Positions 54,246 to 62,564 of a DNA stretch of 64,000 nucleotides are shown piece by piece; position 1 is the stretch's first letter, and the number at the start of each line of letters is the position of its first letter. The stretch comes from Indolivaga macrotermitis (lineage in GTDB: Bacteria; Bacteroidota; Bacteroidia; Bacteroidales; Dysgonomonadaceae). The DNA lies in contig NZ_FQUC01000002.1 of assembly GCF_900128985.1 (NCBI RefSeq), forward strand, positions 558,001 to 622,000. The letters run 5' to 3'. The translations under genes and the position numbers were made by a program. A model generated the notes under the pieces. It saw only the letters and a list, made by a program, of their open reading frames with translations, was not told the DNA's origin and ran no database searches.

Positions 54246-56087
54246 TTATATTCCTAGTATTTGTTTTAATAAATCTTTCTTTTCAGGATATTTTTCAAGA
54301 ATTTCTGTAGTGTCGTAGAATTCTTTCCTGAACTCATTCATTCGCTCATTATCAATATTATTCTCCTTTTTAAATTTTTGGATGTTTTTAGGAGTTCTTA
54401 GTTTAAGTTTCTTACATAATTCAGAAGTTACAAAAGCTGGTATTGAAACTTCAAATTTAGAATCCAAATACAACTCATTCTTAAAACCAAATCCTCCATG
54501 ATAATAAAGGTCATCAAAAAGATGACAAACATCGGGAGAAGTGATATATATTTCGTCTCTATTACAATGTTGAATAAAAACCTGTCGTTGCATTATGAAA
54601 TAACCTACAATATCCAATTCATCTGAGCATATTAATCTTTCATGCAACTTTTCACGATTGATCAAATATGTTATTAACTCTCCGACTGCATTTTCTTTTC
54701 TTGATATTGTTAATAAAATTGATTCTAAATCATCGATTGAAACAGACCATGGGTAAAATGCATTTCCTTCCTTCTCCAATAGCAAACCAAGATCGCATTG
54801 TATTTGACCAAAACGCTCCTGTGTTACTAGGATGATAAAAGCGTTTTCAATCTTATTAGTTTTTATACATTCTATTTCATTTTTATTTTTATCTGAAATA
54901 GTTAATTCTTTTCCATTGTAAATTGCAGATTGGACTTCCAACGCTTGGTCATATGCCTTTTGAATAGATGTTTTAAATTCCCGCTCTGTTCTTTTATACG
55001 ATTTTTCTACATCCCGAAAAGGCTCTTTGTATAGATCAGCTTTGCATTCTATTATAAATGCGGTTCTCCGATAAAAGATTAAAATATCCTTTTCATTATC
55101 TTTTCCATTAATATAATAATTCGTAAATATTTTAATTTCATCTTGAGGTAGAAAATCCGTGAAAACATCTATAGTCTTTTCCTCTAAATATATTGCTCTT
55201 GATCTATCACTATTTTTACCAGACTTATCTTTACATACATTATATAGAAGATTATAAATGGATATGATCAATTGATTATTAAAAAACAAAACATATCGAT
55301 TATTTGGAAGCTGTATTATTGGTTTATTCAACAGTTCACATGAGTCAGTATAATATAAATAATCCAAATTAGAAGTTTGTTTAAGTGATAATAAGGATAA
55401 GATTTTTTTTACTTTAGATTTATCTAGTCTTTTATAATCATCAATCGAAAATGTCTGTTGATTTACAAGATCGAAAGATATAAATTTGGTATCACTTTCA
55501 TTTTCAAAACTAGGATAGCAATATGTGCCATCGGCATTTTTATCTACATCTTGACTGATAAAATTGGAATAACATTCCATGAATTTTAGAGTTGATATTT
55601 GTGTCGTTTCAAAATAAAATGTTATTAAATCATTTATGCTAATGTTTATAGATTCAGAAATAAAATCTTCAAGAGATGAGAAGGTTCCTTGAATTCGTTC
55701 TATTACCTGTTCAACATATACTAAAGAAGCGTTGAGAAAGTAGTTAAGGTAGGTCGTTTGTGCCACTAAATTCTTTCTATAAGTTTCTCCGTAATAATCT
55801 ACAACTTCTTTGAAATCATATTGTTCTTTATAGTATTTTTCAATATTATCCAGCATCTCTACGATCTCAGAAAAACTATAAATAGAGTCCTTTCCCTTTC
55901 TAGAATTGGATAAACTCAAATTTATTAAATATGTCATTTGTCTGACTATAGAGGGTAATCGAATAAACTTACTCTCTGTTTTCATTTGACAATTGAAAAA
56001 GAATATCCACAATGGAATAGCTTTATTTATATCAAATTGGGATATATATACTTTCAGATTGCTTGATTGCTGTTCTATATTTTGCAT
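54246..56087 (-). CDS. PD-(D/E)XK nuclease-fold protein of unfamiliar type, third gene of the Gabija operon
   Basis: This is a 613-residue protein. The N-terminal 280 residues are helical and unlike anything I can name. A nuclease core follows with LEEKTIDVF (Glu302/303), NEKDILIFYRRTAFIIECKADL (Asp334, Glu347-x-Lys349) and conserved-looking strands to about 480. The last 100 residues are basic and helical (CKKLKLRTPKNIQKFKKENNI). The D...ExK set is complete, so DNA cleavage is likely. It lies 9 bp after gajB and 27 bp before the STAND gene, so it is co-transcribed with both. Gabija normally has two genes only; this one is an extra subunit, or with the STAND gene a separate system. Confidence 0.72.
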   Translation of the reverse strand: MQNIEQQSSNLKVYISQFDINKAIPLWIFFFNCQMKTESKFIRLPSIVRQMTYLINLSLSNSRKGKDSIYSFSEIVEMLDNIEKYYKEQYDFKEVVDYYGETYRKNLVAQTTYLNYFLNASLVYVEQVIERIQGTFSSLEDFISESINISINDLITFYFETTQISTLKFMECYSNFISQDVDKNADGTYCYPSFENESDTKFISFDLVNQQTFSIDDYKRLDKSKVKKILSLLSLKQTSNLDYLYYTDSCELLNKPIIQLPNNRYVLFFNNQLIISIYNLLYNVCKDKSGKNSDRSRAIYLEEKTIDVFTDFLPQDEIKIFTNYYINGKDNEKDILIFYRRTAFIIECKADLYKEPFRDVEKSYKRTEREFKTSIQKAYDQALEVQSAIYNGKELTISDKNKNEIECIKTNKIENAFIILVTQERFGQIQCDLGLLLEKEGNAFYPWSVSIDDLESILLTISRKENAVGELITYLINREKLHERLICSDELDIVGYFIMQRQVFIQHCNRDEIYITSPDVCHLFDDLYYHGGFGFKNELYLDSKFEVSIPAFVTSELCKKLKLRTPKNIQKFKKENNIDNERMNEFRKEFYDTTEILEKYPEKKDLLKQILGI

Positions 56088-56096
56088 ACTATTATA

Positions 56097-58088
56097 TTAT
56101 TGAACATTAATTATTTCCCATTTATCATTTTGATTATTTAATTCGCCAAACAAACGATTAAACCGATCTTCATGAATCGCAATACACAATAAATGAGTAG
56201 GTCTTGATAATCCAACATATGCCATTCTTGCCGATTCCTTTATCCTAACTCCTAGATTATTATTAACGACTATTGGATTTCCTAAAAATTGGGGTGATAA
56301 TCTTTCGGATTCATAAGATCTATAATAATATGACTCTAAATATAATGTTGCAGAATGAGTTTGTCCCTTCGATGCATGCACATTTGATATTTCGATTTCA
56401 ACATCTTCATCTTTAATAGTATTAGGAGTTTCCGTTTCTAAATCTATAACTTCTCCTAAATCTTCCGATTCAATAAAGTTCTTTGAATTAACTATCTGAG
56501 TATTGAATACTTTTAAAAAAGTTGGAATATATGTCTTTATATTTTCCAATACAGTTGACGTTCTACCTTTGACAATATCAATAGACCAATTGTATAGATT
56601 AAGAGAAAATTGTTCTTGAAATTGAATGTTATTTACTTCACTATATTCTTTTATCTTATTTATCAGTGTATTTCGCGTATAATTTCGACTTTTAGAATCT
56701 GTAGAATTTTCAAGCCTTAGTATTCTTAGTAAAGCATTCAATATAGATGTTCTTATAACATTCAGAGTGTGTTTTTTTCTGTCATAAAATACGAGATATG
56801 ATTTCAAATTAGGATAATCAATGTTTATTTTATGAATTTGACTACTAAAATCAATATAATCAGCTAATCTTATTTTATCTACGTCATTATTATCTTCTTC
56901 TGTTTTCCAAATAGTATTCCATGCTATGACCTTAATTGGATATTTATATTTGCCATTATCATTCTTTTCTTTTATAATATTTGCAAAATCTATATTTTGA
57001 TCTTTTATTCTTTTAATTAAATTAATAAACTCAGGTATCACATTCTTTATCGTTTCGTTTGAATATTTTAATATATAGAGCTTAATGTTACAACGATTTA
57101 AACCTATAACATTGAATCCATCAGGTCTGTGTAATGCAAAACAATTAACCAAATCTGAAATATTAGCACTCAACCTGTGACTACCATTCAATGTTAAAAG
57201 CTTGGTCCTATCAACCCATATATTATGAAATCGGATATCGCCATTAAAGATTGCTTGATTTTTATCTCCAATACGTTGGTATCTCGACTTACTATTTGCA
57301 TTGTCATAAAATATATTTTCGAGAATATTATATTGATGAATATCCATATCTTGCATTTCATCAATAAACACATAGGAAAATCTTCTTTGTAGTAAATTTT
57401 TTAATTGAGGGTGTTTTTCCAAATAAGATTTTGCAAATGTATACGCATCATTAAAGTTCAAAATTCCAGTGTTTAATAATTCCTTTTTCGTTTTTACTAG
57501 ATTAACATATGTTGGTGTTGTCACTCCTAAATTCGGAATAATTATTGGCTCCTTTGTGTAGAAATGGCTAATCGTTTGATCTACTATAGTAAATTCTTCA
57601 ATGAAAGAAGAATATCTATTTCCAAAACGATGTTCTAATCCTGATCTATATTTTATTGGATATTTATGATTAAATTGCTCATTAAAAATATCATTATCTA
57701 TTCTAACTGGTTTATGTTTTTTCCATTGAGCATAATAGGGTATTGCTAAAAATCCATCAACGAAACTTTGTATTGTTCCGATAAAATTAGGATATGAAAA
57801 TAACTTAGGGCAATATTTCTGAATTCTTATTTTTATTTCATCTACTGCTGCATTTGTATGAGAAATAACTAAAATGCCACAACCATTGTCTAAAGGTAAT
57901 TTCCTTTCTAATATAAGTAATTTTGCTAGAAGAACTGTCGTTTTCCCACTTCCATGAACTGCCTGCAGATCTAGAGTGCCCAGATCTTTTATGAACAGCC
58001 TTCTTTCATCGTCAAAGTTAGAGCCATTCAAAAGAATCTTTTCGGCATATAATATATCATCATCAGTGATACTAATTTCCTGTGGCAT
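56097..58088 (-). CDS. gajB: GajB-like UvrD/SF1 helicase (Gabija)
   Basis: This 663-residue SF1 helicase has Walker A LQAVHGSGKTTVL (Lys49), motif Ia ISHTNAAVDEI, motif II FIDEMQDMD (Asp243/Glu244), motif III IGDKNQAIF, motif V NVHASKGQTHSATL and motif VI AYVGLSRPTHLL. In Gabija, GajB binds the GajA nuclease tetramer, senses DNA ends and hydrolyses NTPs. The gene overlaps the 3' end of the GajA frame by 17 bp, typical of gajAB. It is longer than the best-known GajB (about 490 residues), mainly in the region between motifs III and V. All helicase motifs are intact. Confidence 0.88.
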   Translation of the reverse strand: MPQEISITDDDILYAEKILLNGSNFDDERRLFIKDLGTLDLQAVHGSGKTTVLLAKLLILERKLPLDNGCGILVISHTNAAVDEIKIRIQKYCPKLFSYPNFIGTIQSFVDGFLAIPYYAQWKKHKPVRIDNDIFNEQFNHKYPIKYRSGLEHRFGNRYSSFIEEFTIVDQTISHFYTKEPIIIPNLGVTTPTYVNLVKTKKELLNTGILNFNDAYTFAKSYLEKHPQLKNLLQRRFSYVFIDEMQDMDIHQYNILENIFYDNANSKSRYQRIGDKNQAIFNGDIRFHNIWVDRTKLLTLNGSHRLSANISDLVNCFALHRPDGFNVIGLNRCNIKLYILKYSNETIKNVIPEFINLIKRIKDQNIDFANIIKEKNDNGKYKYPIKVIAWNTIWKTEEDNNDVDKIRLADYIDFSSQIHKINIDYPNLKSYLVFYDRKKHTLNVIRTSILNALLRILRLENSTDSKSRNYTRNTLINKIKEYSEVNNIQFQEQFSLNLYNWSIDIVKGRTSTVLENIKTYIPTFLKVFNTQIVNSKNFIESEDLGEVIDLETETPNTIKDEDVEIEISNVHASKGQTHSATLYLESYYYRSYESERLSPQFLGNPIVVNNNLGVRIKESARMAYVGLSRPTHLLCIAIHEDRFNRLFGELNNQNDKWEIINVQ

Positions 58089-59913
58089 ATTTTATCGCAT
58101 CAAGTAAATATTTAATTGAAGTTTCTCTTTCCAGCATATCCTTTGTTATACATTCTTTCTCTATAAAACATGCTAAATATTGGGCTATAATAGCTTTAGA
58201 TATCTTCTTCCCATCGCCGATGAAATCATTATAAAGAGATTTACTAATTTCAATATCGTCAGCTTTCCCATCAGTATACTCTTTCCATGTTTGAGTTATT
58301 AATTTCCCTGTATAACCAGCTTCTGTCATTTCTCTCCCAGCTTTTTTTATAGCTACAAATAAAATAAGGTTAAGTTTTTGTGCTATTCCCAGACAATACT
58401 CCAACGTCTTGTGAGGGGAAACGAATGTATGAACAGTATCTCCATTATATTTCTGTTCCTTTACATCTTTCTTATATATTTTTTTTGTTTTTCCAGGAAT
58501 AGGACTTGGCAGATTTTCTTCATCTATATCTACATCAAGATCAGTTATAATCGCAACTGGAATTTTGAATTTTGGATAAACACCATCCTTTCTTTGGAAT
58601 ATTCTGGAATAACGAAGAAATGATGTGTTTTACACATTAATTACAGACACTTTTCTTTCTGTGAGATTCAACCCTATCTTTTTGGCTAAAGCTGGAATAA
58701 GTATTTCTTCAGACCATCCCTCTACAAAAATAATACCCTTAGCAAAAAACAAATTAGCCTTTGTCGTATCTAAAAATCTTTCCAAAAAAGAATAATCTGT
58801 TTTCTCTAATTTTGTATAATCAGCTCCTAAAGGATAAGCCTGCCCTTGATCACAAACAATTAAATTTTCAAGTTTTACTTTTGATGCGAGATTAGGACTA
58901 TGTGTAGTCAGAATTAATTGTATATTTTTTTCTTCTTGTAATGTTTCTATTACTTGCATTTGTGCCTGAGGATGCAAATGTGCTTCAAGTTCTTCTATAA
59001 GCCCTAATCTTAAGCCTGTCCATTTAGCTTTATTTAAATGTAATAATTCCGCAGCCATGAACAATCGGTTGAGGGTACCAAGACCAGGATGAGAATCGTT
59101 TGCCAGTGATAGTGTTAATTTCTCCAAAACACTTTTCATATCATTAGATGTTGCTTCAAAGAGAGTATTGTAAATATCACTTCCATAAAACAAACGAATA
59201 TAATTGTCTATTTTTTGTTTAATATCTTTGCCTTCTTGCGGACAATGGATGACTTGTCCATCACCATTTGTGATTTCAAATTCCCCTTTAAAATATTTCT
59301 CTAACTGAATTTTTAAATCATTGAATATTCTAACCAATTCATGATCTTTATTTTTACCTTTAAAAGCCTCATCTCCCAATAATATCTGTGATAGTCTAGA
59401 GTTCTTCTTCGCAATTAATTCGTTCTCAGCATCTCTTAAAGGCTTAAGATATGTAGTTTTTAAATATTCTCTAGCTTCTGCAGTCAACACACTGCCTTCA
59501 TCATCTACTCCGGCCTTAATATCCCCAACTAATACTCTTTGATCTTTCATTTTACCTTCATAAACAAGTCTAAGGTATGGTTCTGCAGATTCATTATTAC
59601 CAATCCATCCTAACCATTCGGTAAAATTTTTTGCTTCACTTGGTGTTAAATCACTAAATAGAAGCTCAATTCTCAAGTGTTTTCGATCCTGATAAAAATC
59701 TCTCTCTTCTACTTTTATATATTCAAAACTATGAGTTCTTAAAACTAATTTTATTGCATCTATTATTGCTGTTTTACCCGAATCATTTTCTCCAACTATG
59801 ACGTTCAGCCCCTTAGAGAAGTTTAAATCTAAATTAGGTTGACTTAGGTCAATAAATATTTCATTTGATCCAAATTTTCTAAAATTCCAGAGTTTTATAT
59901 TTGAAAGATACAT
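58072..59913 (-). pseudogene. gajA: gajA (OLD-family ATPase/TOPRIM nuclease) broken by one in-frame TAA
   Basis: The same frame runs from ATG 59913 to the stop at 58072 (613 sense codons) with a single internal stop at codon 428 (58632-58630). Downstream of it the frame continues NTSFLRYSRIF, ITDLDVDIDEE (Asp457, Asp459), VSPHKTLEYCLGIAQ and the C-terminal helices of GajA. The stop falls between the first TOPRIM motif (FVEGWSE, Glu398) and the DxD motif, splitting the nuclease active site. The stop sits where family members usually have Gly in VxNVGxT. No slippery or known read-through context is seen. Without suppression the Gabija nuclease would be lost. A base-call error is an alternative. 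Confidence 0.8.
58630..59913 (-). CDS. gajA: GajA N-terminal part: OLD-type ABC ATPase with truncated TOPRIM
   Basis: This 427-residue frame is the product expected if the internal stop is respected. It has a complete ABC-type ATPase: Walker A IVGENDSGKTAI (Lys47), a long insertion (about 90-290), Walker B LGLIEELEAHLHPQAQ and the His switch LILTTHSPNLAS. It ends just after the first TOPRIM element FVEGWSEEILIPAL. The ATPase could still fold and bind GajB, but not cut DNA. It starts the operon of gajA, gajB, the 613-residue nuclease gene and the STAND gene. Confidence 0.8.
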   Translation of the reverse strand: MYLSNIKLWNFRKFGSNEIFIDLSQPNLDLNFSKGLNVIVGENDSGKTAIIDAIKLVLRTHSFEYIKVEERDFYQDRKHLRIELLFSDLTPSEAKNFTEWLGWIGNNESAEPYLRLVYEGKMKDQRVLVGDIKAGVDDEGSVLTAEAREYLKTTYLKPLRDAENELIAKKNSRLSQILLGDEAFKGKNKDHELVRIFNDLKIQLEKYFKGEFEITNGDGQVIHCPQEGKDIKQKIDNYIRLFYGSDIYNTLFEATSNDMKSVLEKLTLSLANDSHPGLGTLNRLFMAAELLHLNKAKWTGLRLGLIEELEAHLHPQAQMQVIETLQEEKNIQLILTTHSPNLASKVKLENLIVCDQGQAYPLGADYTKLEKTDYSFLERFLDTTKANLFFAKGIIFVEGWSEEILIPALAKKIGLNLTERKVSVINV

Positions 59914-59941
59914 GATTTTTCAGTTTACTTTGATGTAAGAT

Positions 59942-59949
59942 CAAAGATA
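59942..59949 (-). promoter_or_regulatory. -7 box of the Gabija operon promoter
   Basis: TATCTTTG on the minus strand is a full match to TAnnTTTG, 29 bp before the gajA ATG. No other promoter-like box is obvious before gajB, the nuclease gene or the STAND gene, whose spacing leaves no room, so this promoter likely serves all four. Confidence 0.55.
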
Positions 59950-60350
59950 CTAAAAGCTAAAAAGTTAAACATGTTTTTTTCTGAAAATATAATGAAGGTA
60001 GACGTTGTTTAAATTTCATAAAAACATGTTTTCAAATCTTCCTCTTTGTGAACCTTCAATTATTATACAAAGGGTCAAATTTAAGCGGTATTATATCAAA
60101 TAATTAAATTTATAAGAAAACAGAAGAGAGCTATTAATTTTACAAATTATCAACCATCTTGTTATAACTCTTTATATACTTAGTCAATTGTCAGAAAATT
60201 AATATTATCGCATTGATTAGCTAGTTTGATCTAACACTTTGGCATAAGGTACGTTATTTTAGAATCCGAATATCTAAACATTTTAGCTAAACTTAAAATC
60301 AAACACTTCATTTGAAATAACCATCATTACACTGTGTCTGATTTGAATTG
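59950..60350. other. 401-bp AT-rich gap without a recognisable gene
   Basis: There is no frame of note on either strand and no RNA gene is visible. It is very A/T-rich with several short T and A runs. It separates the defence operon from the integrase module and probably only holds the gajA promoter region at its left end. Confidence 0.4.
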
Positions 60351-60713
60351 TCAGTTAAGAGAAAAACAGTTACCAGTCATTAGAAAAGGAATCCTGATCC
60401 TTTCTGCGATAATCGTATCATATATCCACTTACGAAATATCTCCGAATTATGGGATTTAATTTTGAAAGACAGAGCAATAATAATTTCCAGATTATATAG
60501 CTCTACGGAATTTCCATTTTTATAATAATAAGTTTGGCATACTTTTGTATTATCAAGTACCTGGCTTTTAAGTATCGCGCGGATATTAGCGTTTACCTTC
60601 GAAATAAAGCATTCAAATAGATTGGCTATTTGATTAGCTGTCATCCATATCTCATTAAGCCCGGAAGGAATAATGACTTTGTTATTGACAATTGATATTG
60701 ATTCGGTCTTCAT
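60351..60713 (-). CDS. RhuM-like N-terminal domain protein next to the integrase
   Basis: This 120-residue protein resembles the start of RhuM-family proteins. The pattern is MTANQIANLFECFISKVNANIRAIL (HTH-like), then LDNTKVCQTYYYKNGNSVELYNLEIIIALSFKIKSHNSEIFRKWI, where RhuM has ...YNLDxIIxVGYRVxSxRxxxFRxW. RhuM proteins are much longer, so this is a short domain version or a 3'-truncated copy. It lies 15 bp after the integrase gene and is probably co-transcribed. Short RhuM-like genes often accompany Bacteroidetes element integrases; a role in DNA binding is inferred. Confidence 0.65.
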   Translation of the reverse strand: MKTESISIVNNKVIIPSGLNEIWMTANQIANLFECFISKVNANIRAILKSQVLDNTKVCQTYYYKNGNSVELYNLEIIIALSFKIKSHNSEIFRKWIYDTIIAERIRIPFLMTGNCFSLN

Positions 60714-60728
60714 CGCTTCTATGTTTTG

Positions 60729-61961
60729 TTATTGTTCCGAATGTGCGAAACATTTTTCTACTGTTGCCATATCACGCATGATAGAGCTATCTAGTACTTT
60801 CGCATAATGTTGTGTCATTTTTGTACTGGAATGCCCCAATATTTTAGCCACATTTTCCATAGAAACATTATTGGCTAAAAATACAATTGTGGCCGCTGTA
60901 TGCCGGGCGACGTGTGTTGTAAGCTTCTTCTTAATCCCACATAGATCAGCGATTTCCTTCAAATAACTATTGAGCTTTTGGTTACTCAATACAGGTAATA
61001 GCACACCTTTTTTTATGCACTCTGGATGATCTTTATATTTGTCTATCAGTTTTTTAGTAACCGAAAGTACAGGAATGTTACTCATATTACCTGTTTTCTG
61101 ACGAGGTTTGCGTATCCACAATGCACCATTATTGTCTTTCATCAAATGGTCTGGAGTCAGATTTTTGACATCTATGAACGTCAATGCTGTGAAGGAGCAG
61201 AAAACAAAAATATCCCGCACAAGTTCAAGTCGGGGTAGTTCGAATTCTTTATTCATAATTCTTTCGAGTTCTTCCTGCGTCAGAAATTCAACATGAGTTT
61301 CTTCGTGTTTGAACTGAATACCGAAGAAGGGATCTTTCTTGATCCAATCATTAGCCAAAGCTATCCGGACAACCTTTTTCAGATTCTTTAGATGTTTGAT
61401 ACTGGAATTATTCTGGCATTTGCGAACTGTCTTTAGATAAAAGTCAAAATCCGTTACAAACTGACCACTGAGCTCAGAGAGCAAAATATCATCTTTACCA
61501 TATTGATATTGTATGTATTCAATAAGGTGTGAAAGAGATATATCGAATTTTTCTACTGTAGAACGAGAATAATCGATCCCTATTAATGCTCTACATTTTT
61601 TATTATGCTCCCGATAAACATCACCAAGAGTCTTGCTGTCTTCGTCTTTTCCGTAAAAACTATCCCGTAAAGCTCTTGCCGTGATTCTCTTACCGTCAAT
61701 TTCAAACTCCCGATGAATTTGATACAGACGAGTTTTGATAGTTTCCAGATAATGGTTTAACTCTTTGTCCCGATGAAGTTTTCCGAGACTGCATTCCCGT
61801 CGCTGATCCCACATCTCAGGACGGACACTACGTTTAGTGGTGATGTCGGCGACTTCGCCATTTACTGTAATACGTAAATAAATAGAGGCTTCTCCGTTTT
61901 TAAGAAGCCGATGCTTTCTGATAACATAAAGCAAACTGAACGTTGTTTGAATTGCATGCAT
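60729..61961 (-). CDS. Tyrosine integrase of the tRNA-Asp island
   Basis: This 410-residue protein has an arm-binding domain (about 1-100, FSLLYVIRKHRLLKNGEASIYLRITVNGEVADITTKRSV), a SAM-like domain (about 110-210) and a catalytic domain with THVARHTAATIVF and ILGHSSTKMTQHYAKV. The first catalytic Arg is missing (FTALTFIDVKNL), as in IntDOT-type enzymes. Its start lies 241 bp from the tRNA-Asp 3' end, and the gap is full of repeats of CGTGGGCA type. This is the classical order tRNA-att-integrase, so it is the enzyme most likely to have inserted the island. Confidence 0.93.
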   Translation of the reverse strand: MHAIQTTFSLLYVIRKHRLLKNGEASIYLRITVNGEVADITTKRSVRPEMWDQRRECSLGKLHRDKELNHYLETIKTRLYQIHREFEIDGKRITARALRDSFYGKDEDSKTLGDVYREHNKKCRALIGIDYSRSTVEKFDISLSHLIEYIQYQYGKDDILLSELSGQFVTDFDFYLKTVRKCQNNSSIKHLKNLKKVVRIALANDWIKKDPFFGIQFKHEETHVEFLTQEELERIMNKEFELPRLELVRDIFVFCSFTALTFIDVKNLTPDHLMKDNNGALWIRKPRQKTGNMSNIPVLSVTKKLIDKYKDHPECIKKGVLLPVLSNQKLNSYLKEIADLCGIKKKLTTHVARHTAATIVFLANNVSMENVAKILGHSSTKMTQHYAKVLDSSIMRDMATVEKCFAHSEQ

Positions 61962-62024
61962 GGGCTTGAAATTTTACTGTTACAAAATTACTTGTTACAG
62001 TTCATTTGAAAGCTATGCAAAATT

Positions 62025-62132
62025 CTGAAAATCAACGAATAGAAACCCTAATCGTGGGCAAAAACAGGATATTTAAAAAGCCCACGAATTGTACCGTGAA
62101 TAGTGCGTTAATTTGCTGTTTTTCGTGGGCAA
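62025..62132. repeat. Arm-type repeats between integrase and tRNA-Asp
   Basis: CGTGGGCA occurs at 62053-62060, inverted at 62080-62087 (as GCCCACGAATTG, 62080-62091) and again at 62124-62131. CTGAAAATC is at 62025-62033. GCCCACGAATTG and CTGAAAATC both recur near 32.75 kb at the far end of the island. These fit integrase arm sites. Confidence 0.65.
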
Positions 62133-62145
62133 CGGGTAAAAAGAA

Positions 62146-62177
62146 AAAGGCCTGAAAGTATTGACTTTCAGACCTTT
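62146..62177 (-). terminator. Terminator behind tRNA-Asp
   Basis: On the minus strand AAAGGTCTGAAAG pairs with CTTTCAGGCCTTT across TCAATA, followed by TTCTTTTT. It lies 24 bp after the tRNA 3' end. It is the counterpart of the hairpin at 32626-32653. Confidence 0.88.
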
Positions 62178-62201
62178 GCTTTGATTTTCGACTTGCGTCT
62201 G

Positions 62202-62275
62202 CGGTATGGACGGGACTCGAACCCGCGACCCCCTGCGTGACAGGCAGGTATTCTAACCAACTGAACTACCACACC
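62202..62275 (-). tRNA. tRNA-Asp (anticodon GTC)
   Basis: The minus strand folds fully as a cloverleaf. The acceptor is GGTGTGG with CCATACC (one G-T pair), and the anticodon stem is CCTGC/GCAGG with loop CTGTCAC, giving anticodon GTC. The T-arm is GCGGG TTCGAGT CCCGT, and the discriminator base is G73, as usual for tRNA-Asp. CCA is not encoded. Its 3' end is the insertion point of the 29.5-kb island. Confidence 0.96.
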
Positions 62276-62484
62276 ATTTTTTCAGATTACACTTTCTCTC
62301 AAATGCGTTGCAAAGATAAGATAAGAATTTGAATCCTACAATAGCTTTGCAAATATTTTTTGCATCTCAAAAATTAAGACTTTGTATCTTAAGTCATTAA
62401 AAAGAACGCAGAATAAGAAAAAACAATTTTATAATATAAAGAGATAAAGCATGCCCTATTTTTCAATACCAAAACGATACAATA

Positions 62485-62527
62485 TACAAAAAACTACCCC
62501 CGAAAGCTATTTTGGCTCCCGGAGGTA
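62485..62527 (-). terminator. Intrinsic terminator after the susD-like gene
   Basis: On the minus strand TACCTCCGGGAGC pairs over 13 positions (with G-T pairs) with GCTTTCGGGGGTA, followed by a T-run (AGTTTTTTG). It lies 38 bp after the stop at 62565. The remaining sequence up to the tRNA (62281-62484) shows nothing recognisable. Confidence 0.88.
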
Positions 62528-62564
62528 ATCATCCTTTTTTTTAATACCTTTCTCTCTCTTAAAC

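Noticed and set aside
58072-58404. Independent 110-residue gene
   Set aside because: It starts with TTG in the middle of a GajA motif (SPHKTLEYCLG) and is in the same frame as the upstream part, so it is the GajA C-terminus.
58378-58623. Plus-strand 81-codon frame between the two gajA pieces
   Set aside because: It is antisense to the TOPRIM region of GajA, which reads through in frame apart from one stop.
56097-59913. Reading the ATPase-helicase pair as PARIS or a retron defence pair
   Set aside because: PARIS AriA lacks TOPRIM, and no reverse transcriptase or msr/msd is seen; OLD+TOPRIM followed by a UvrD helicase is the Gabija layout.
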